A stretch of 64,000 bases of DNA from an uncultured Christensenella sp. (GTDB lineage: Bacteria; Bacillota; Clostridia; Christensenellales; UBA3700), in assembly GCA_910584975.1 (NCBI GenBank), contig CAJUEA010000002.1, positions 69,153 to 133,152 on the forward strand. The letters run 5' to 3'. Under the pieces are notes generated by a model. It was not told where the DNA came from and searched no databases. It saw nothing but the letters and a program-made list of their open reading frames with translations. Position numbers and translations under genes: made by a program. Below are positions 61,522 through 64,000 of the stretch, piece after piece. The stretch's first letter is position 1. Every line of letters begins with the position of its first letter.

Positions 61522-62271
61522 ATGAAAAAAATTGATAAAAAACAACTTGTTAATATCTTGGATAAAAACAAAATATTAATAAGCATTGTATGTGCTATGA
61601 TTGTCATTGCATCTTTAACCACCACGATTGTTTATCCAATAACAAATAGCAACTCGATTGTTGCTGATAGCTATATGGAAGTTGCGGCAGTGAGAAAGGG
61701 TGACAGTGGCAGTAAAGTCAAAGAAATTCAAAGAAAACTGAATGAGCTTGGTTTTAGCGTTGGCAATGTGGATGGCATTTTTGGCAGCAAAACTTTGGCA
61801 GCTGTGAAAAACTTTCAAAAATCACGCGGACTTACAGTTGATGGAATAGTTGGCACAAACACTGCAAAGGCTTTGGGAATATCTTTGTCAAGTGGTAGCA
61901 GTGGCAATAGCAATTATTCTGGTGGAGATATCTATCTGCTTGCCAAAACAATTCACGCAGAGGCAAGGGGAGAACCATATATCGGGCAAGTTGCTGTTGG
62001 TGCAGTGGTGCTAAACAGAGTGAAAAGTTCAAGTTTTCCAAACACAATTTCGGGTGTTGTTTATCAACCTTGGGCGTTTACAGCTGTGCATGACGGACAA
62101 ATTAATCTTGAGCCGAACGATAGTGCAATGAGGGCTGCAAAAGACGCTATGAATGGTTGGGACCCAACAAATGGTTGTATTTACTACTTTAATCCTGCAA
62201 CAGCAACAAGCAGTTGGATTTGGTCAAGGGAAGTAAAACTGACAATAGGCAAACATAAATTTGCCATTTAA
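61522..62271 (+). CDS. sleB: Spore cortex-lytic enzyme SleB
   Basis: A lytic transglycosylase that degrades muramic-lactam cortex at germination. The 249-aa protein has a signal/anchor segment (18-40), a peptidoglycan-binding domain (about 58-113, 'GSKVKEIQRKLNELGFSVGNVDGIFGSKTLAAV') and a Hydrolase_2 catalytic domain with the Glu in KTIHAEARGEP. AGTGAGG precedes the ATG. It ends 10 bases before ypeB, the usual operon. Confidence 0.95.
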   Translation: MKKIDKKQLVNILDKNKILISIVCAMIVIASLTTTIVYPITNSNSIVADSYMEVAAVRKGDSGSKVKEIQRKLNELGFSVGNVDGIFGSKTLAAVKNFQKSRGLTVDGIVGTNTAKALGISLSSGSSGNSNYSGGDIYLLAKTIHAEARGEPYIGQVAVGAVVLNRVKSSSFPNTISGVVYQPWAFTAVHDGQINLEPNDSAMRAAKDAMNGWDPTNGCIYYFNPATATSSWIWSREVKLTIGKHKFAI

Positions 62272-62281
62272 GGAGAATAAA

Positions 62282-63622
62282 ATGGAACTGACAAAAAGAA
62301 GTAAAATGTATATTTTAGGGTTTATAATCTTTTCCCTTGTTGTGGCAGTTATTACTTTGGGTATTTTTGTAGGAATTTACTCAAAAAATAATATGGAAAA
62401 AGATAGGGATATCAATGGCTTTTATCAATCTGCTTATTATGGCTTAGTGGGTAATTTTGTTGACATCGAAAATGACCTAGCAAAAGCAAGAGTTATGACA
62501 GACGGCAAACTTTTGAAAGAAAACTTGATGAATATTGATGTCAACTGCAATCTTGCGAGCCAAAATTTGCAAGTTTTTTATGCAAACAATGACGGAATGC
62601 ACAATTTAATGAGTTATATCAATCAACTTGGCGATTATTGTGTTTTCTTGATTAAGCAGTTAGAGCAAGGCAAAAGCCTAACCACTTCACAAATGGAAAA
62701 CATAAACAAATTGTGGGGTGTTTCAAAGGAATACGGAAAATTGCTTAATAGTTTGCAAGATGTTGCCAAAGACGGCACCACTTTTGCACAACTGCTTAGT
62801 GCAAACAACCAACAATTTGAAGATATTTTGAGTGGTATCAACAATGGTAGCATAGAGTATCCCTCTTTGATTTATGACGGTCCATTCAGTGATGGTGTAA
62901 TTCAAAGAGAGGCAAAGGGGGTTACAGGCGAGGAAATTTCTGCTGACCAAGGAAAAAGTTTAGTGGAAAAATACCTTGTTGGCTATGATATTGAAAATAT
63001 TGAGTATGCCTCTGACAGCGTAAACAGAATACCAAGTTATTTGTATGCAGTAAAATTGAAGGGTGGCAGACAATGTTCCGTTCAAATTGCAAAACAAGGT
63101 GGATTGCTGTTGCTGATTGATTTGTTCCACGAGGTTACTGAACCAACTTTGACAACTGAACAATGCAAAAAGGTTGCAGAGCAATATTGTGAGTCAATTG
63201 GCTTTAAAAATATGAAAGCAGTGTGGATAAACAACAATCAAAGCAATGTTTATATCAATATGTGTTATGAGCAAGACGGCATTGTCAACTATCCAGATAT
63301 GGTAAAAATCAAAATCAGTCTTGATACGGGCGAAGTTATTGGCTTTGAAGGTTTGAACTATGCTTTCAATCATGTGACAAGGGAATATACCACGCCAACA
63401 GTAAGTGAAGAGCAAGCAGTGCTTAATGTTTCTGCAATTCTTGACAATCTTGAAGTGCGACTTGTTACAATACCTTGGCACACAGTAAGTGAAAAATTTT
63501 GCTATGAAATTGTGGGTGAGCTTGACGGAGAAAAATATTTCGTTTATGTTGATGCTTACACTGGCGATGAGCTTAAAGTTTTGCGAATGATTGACAGCAA
63601 TCAAGGCGAATTGTTAATGTGA
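62282..63622 (+). CDS. ypeB: Germination protein YpeB
   Basis: Needed for SleB localisation and stability in the spore. The 446-aa protein has one N-terminal membrane segment (10-32), a helical middle and C-terminal PepSY-like repeats ('LTTEQCKKVAEQYCESIGF', 'VSEEQAVLNVSAIL'; 'KISLDTGEVIGFEG', 'VYVDAYTGDELKVLR'). The ATG at 62282 is chosen because AAGGAG at 62270-62275 fits; the longer frame begins inside sleB. Confidence 0.95.
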   Translation: MELTKRSKMYILGFIIFSLVVAVITLGIFVGIYSKNNMEKDRDINGFYQSAYYGLVGNFVDIENDLAKARVMTDGKLLKENLMNIDVNCNLASQNLQVFYANNDGMHNLMSYINQLGDYCVFLIKQLEQGKSLTTSQMENINKLWGVSKEYGKLLNSLQDVAKDGTTFAQLLSANNQQFEDILSGINNGSIEYPSLIYDGPFSDGVIQREAKGVTGEEISADQGKSLVEKYLVGYDIENIEYASDSVNRIPSYLYAVKLKGGRQCSVQIAKQGGLLLLIDLFHEVTEPTLTTEQCKKVAEQYCESIGFKNMKAVWINNNQSNVYINMCYEQDGIVNYPDMVKIKISLDTGEVIGFEGLNYAFNHVTREYTTPTVSEEQAVLNVSAILDNLEVRLVTIPWHTVSEKFCYEIVGELDGEKYFVYVDAYTGDELKVLRMIDSNQGELLM

Positions 63623-63679
63623 TTTTTGATTATCGCTTATTAGAATATAATCATTAAACATAAAAATGACATTATCTAT

Positions 63680-63840
63680 TGTCATTCTGAGCGAAACGCA
63701 GTGCAGTCGAAGAATCTCAAACGCTGCTTATTGAGTAAATTAAAAGGTATCATTTTTGTAACACAATAAAAGCCAGAGATCCCTACCTATACCCCACAAA
63801 AAAGTTATTTTGTGGGGACCCCGTTACGCTCGGGATGACA
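63680..63840. repeat. Dispersed palindromic intergenic repeat, full-length copy
   Basis: The element starts TGTCATTCTGAGCGAAACGC and ends CGCTCGGGATGACA, so its ends are inverted repeats. Inside are GAAGAATCTC and a second hairpin ACCCCACAAAA...TTTTGTGGGG. Right-half copies lie at 11947-12029. The GTCATTCTGAGCG...GAAGAATCT type is common in intergenic regions of many bacteria. No reading frame. Confidence 0.8.
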
Positions 63841-63928
63841 GGAAACAAGTGCTGTTTACAGCAATACAATGCAAAAATATTCAGCCTTTATTATTCTAAG
63901 GACTAGATGCAAATCAACTTTAAAAAAT

Positions 63929-63966
63929 CAGCCGAAAATGTCATATTTTCGGCTGTTATTTTTTGT
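63929..63966 (+). terminator. Rho-independent terminator
   Basis: Perfect 11-bp stem CAGCCGAAAAT/ATTTTCGGCTG with a GTCAT-type loop, followed by TTATTTTTTG. It probably ends the sleB-ypeB transcript beyond the repeat element. Confidence 0.85.
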
Positions 63967-64000
63967 GTAAAGTGTAAAAGGCTCTAAAAAGTCGATTTTT

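Overview
The window is AT-rich (roughly one third GC by eye) and reads as chromosome of a low-GC, endospore-forming member of the Clostridia, probably an uncultured gut commensal. Supports are: spoIIR, a spoIVFB-type protease, cwlD, sleB and ypeB; the Firmicutes order ecfA1-ecfA2-ecfT-truA-rplM-rpsI; the order minD...spoIVFB...rng-rplU-prp-rpmA; an L27 with a Prp-cleavable N-terminus; and glycosidases aimed at fucosylated host glycans. I cannot place it below class from the sequence alone.

Layout. 0-7 kb: leuS (minus), a condensation-like acyltransferase paired with a zinc-ribbon membrane protein, a small membrane protein, maf and mreB, then tRNA-Leu(CAG) followed by a relic wHTH fragment. 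7-11 kb: small regulator/enzyme pairs (PadR with an alpha/beta hydrolase; WYL regulator divergent from an isochorismatase-like hydrolase). 11-20.4 kb: a reduced mre-min-rpl cluster: minD, a short MinE-like gene, an 83-aa membrane protein plus spoIVFB, ROK glucokinase, two radical-SAM-related genes, RNase G, then L21 leader-rplU-prp-rpmA. 20.4-30.2 kb: a conserved hypothetical, an untracked 43-aa gene, two FtsX-like permeases, LysR-glnN, a short alanyl-tRNA synthetase without C-Ala domain, and a Cys-rich 81-aa protein. 30.4-42.4 kb: GH36 alpha-galactosidase, a possible YtxC-like gene, cwlD, typA, two flavoproteins, a hemolysin III-type membrane protein, an untracked 56-aa 2[4Fe-4S] ferredoxin, greA-lysS. 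42.7-46.4 kb (minus): secreted protein, two MacB-like permeases and an ATPase, which I read as a possible lactococcin-972-like export/immunity operon. 46.8-51.2 kb (minus): ecfA1A2T-truA-rplM-rpsI. 51.3-59 kb: two GH29 alpha-L-fucosidases, a WG-repeat membrane protein, a double-HTH regulator and a membrane-anchored GH98-like enzyme: a small host-glycan locus. 59-64 kb: house-cleaning and repair enzymes, YegP-like protein, spoIIR, sleB-ypeB and a dispersed palindromic repeat.

How the genes work together. Sporulation genes are scattered but several carry upstream sequences resembling sporulation sigma promoters (sigma-F type before spoIIR; sigma-E type before the spoIVFB pair and before cwlD). 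The surface-anchored GH98-like enzyme would cut blood-group-type glycans outside the cell, and the two fucosidases and GH36 enzyme, which have no signal peptides, would finish products inside. The rest is mostly translation, cell-shape and nitrogen-assimilation housekeeping. No CRISPR array, intact insertion sequence or prophage is visible.
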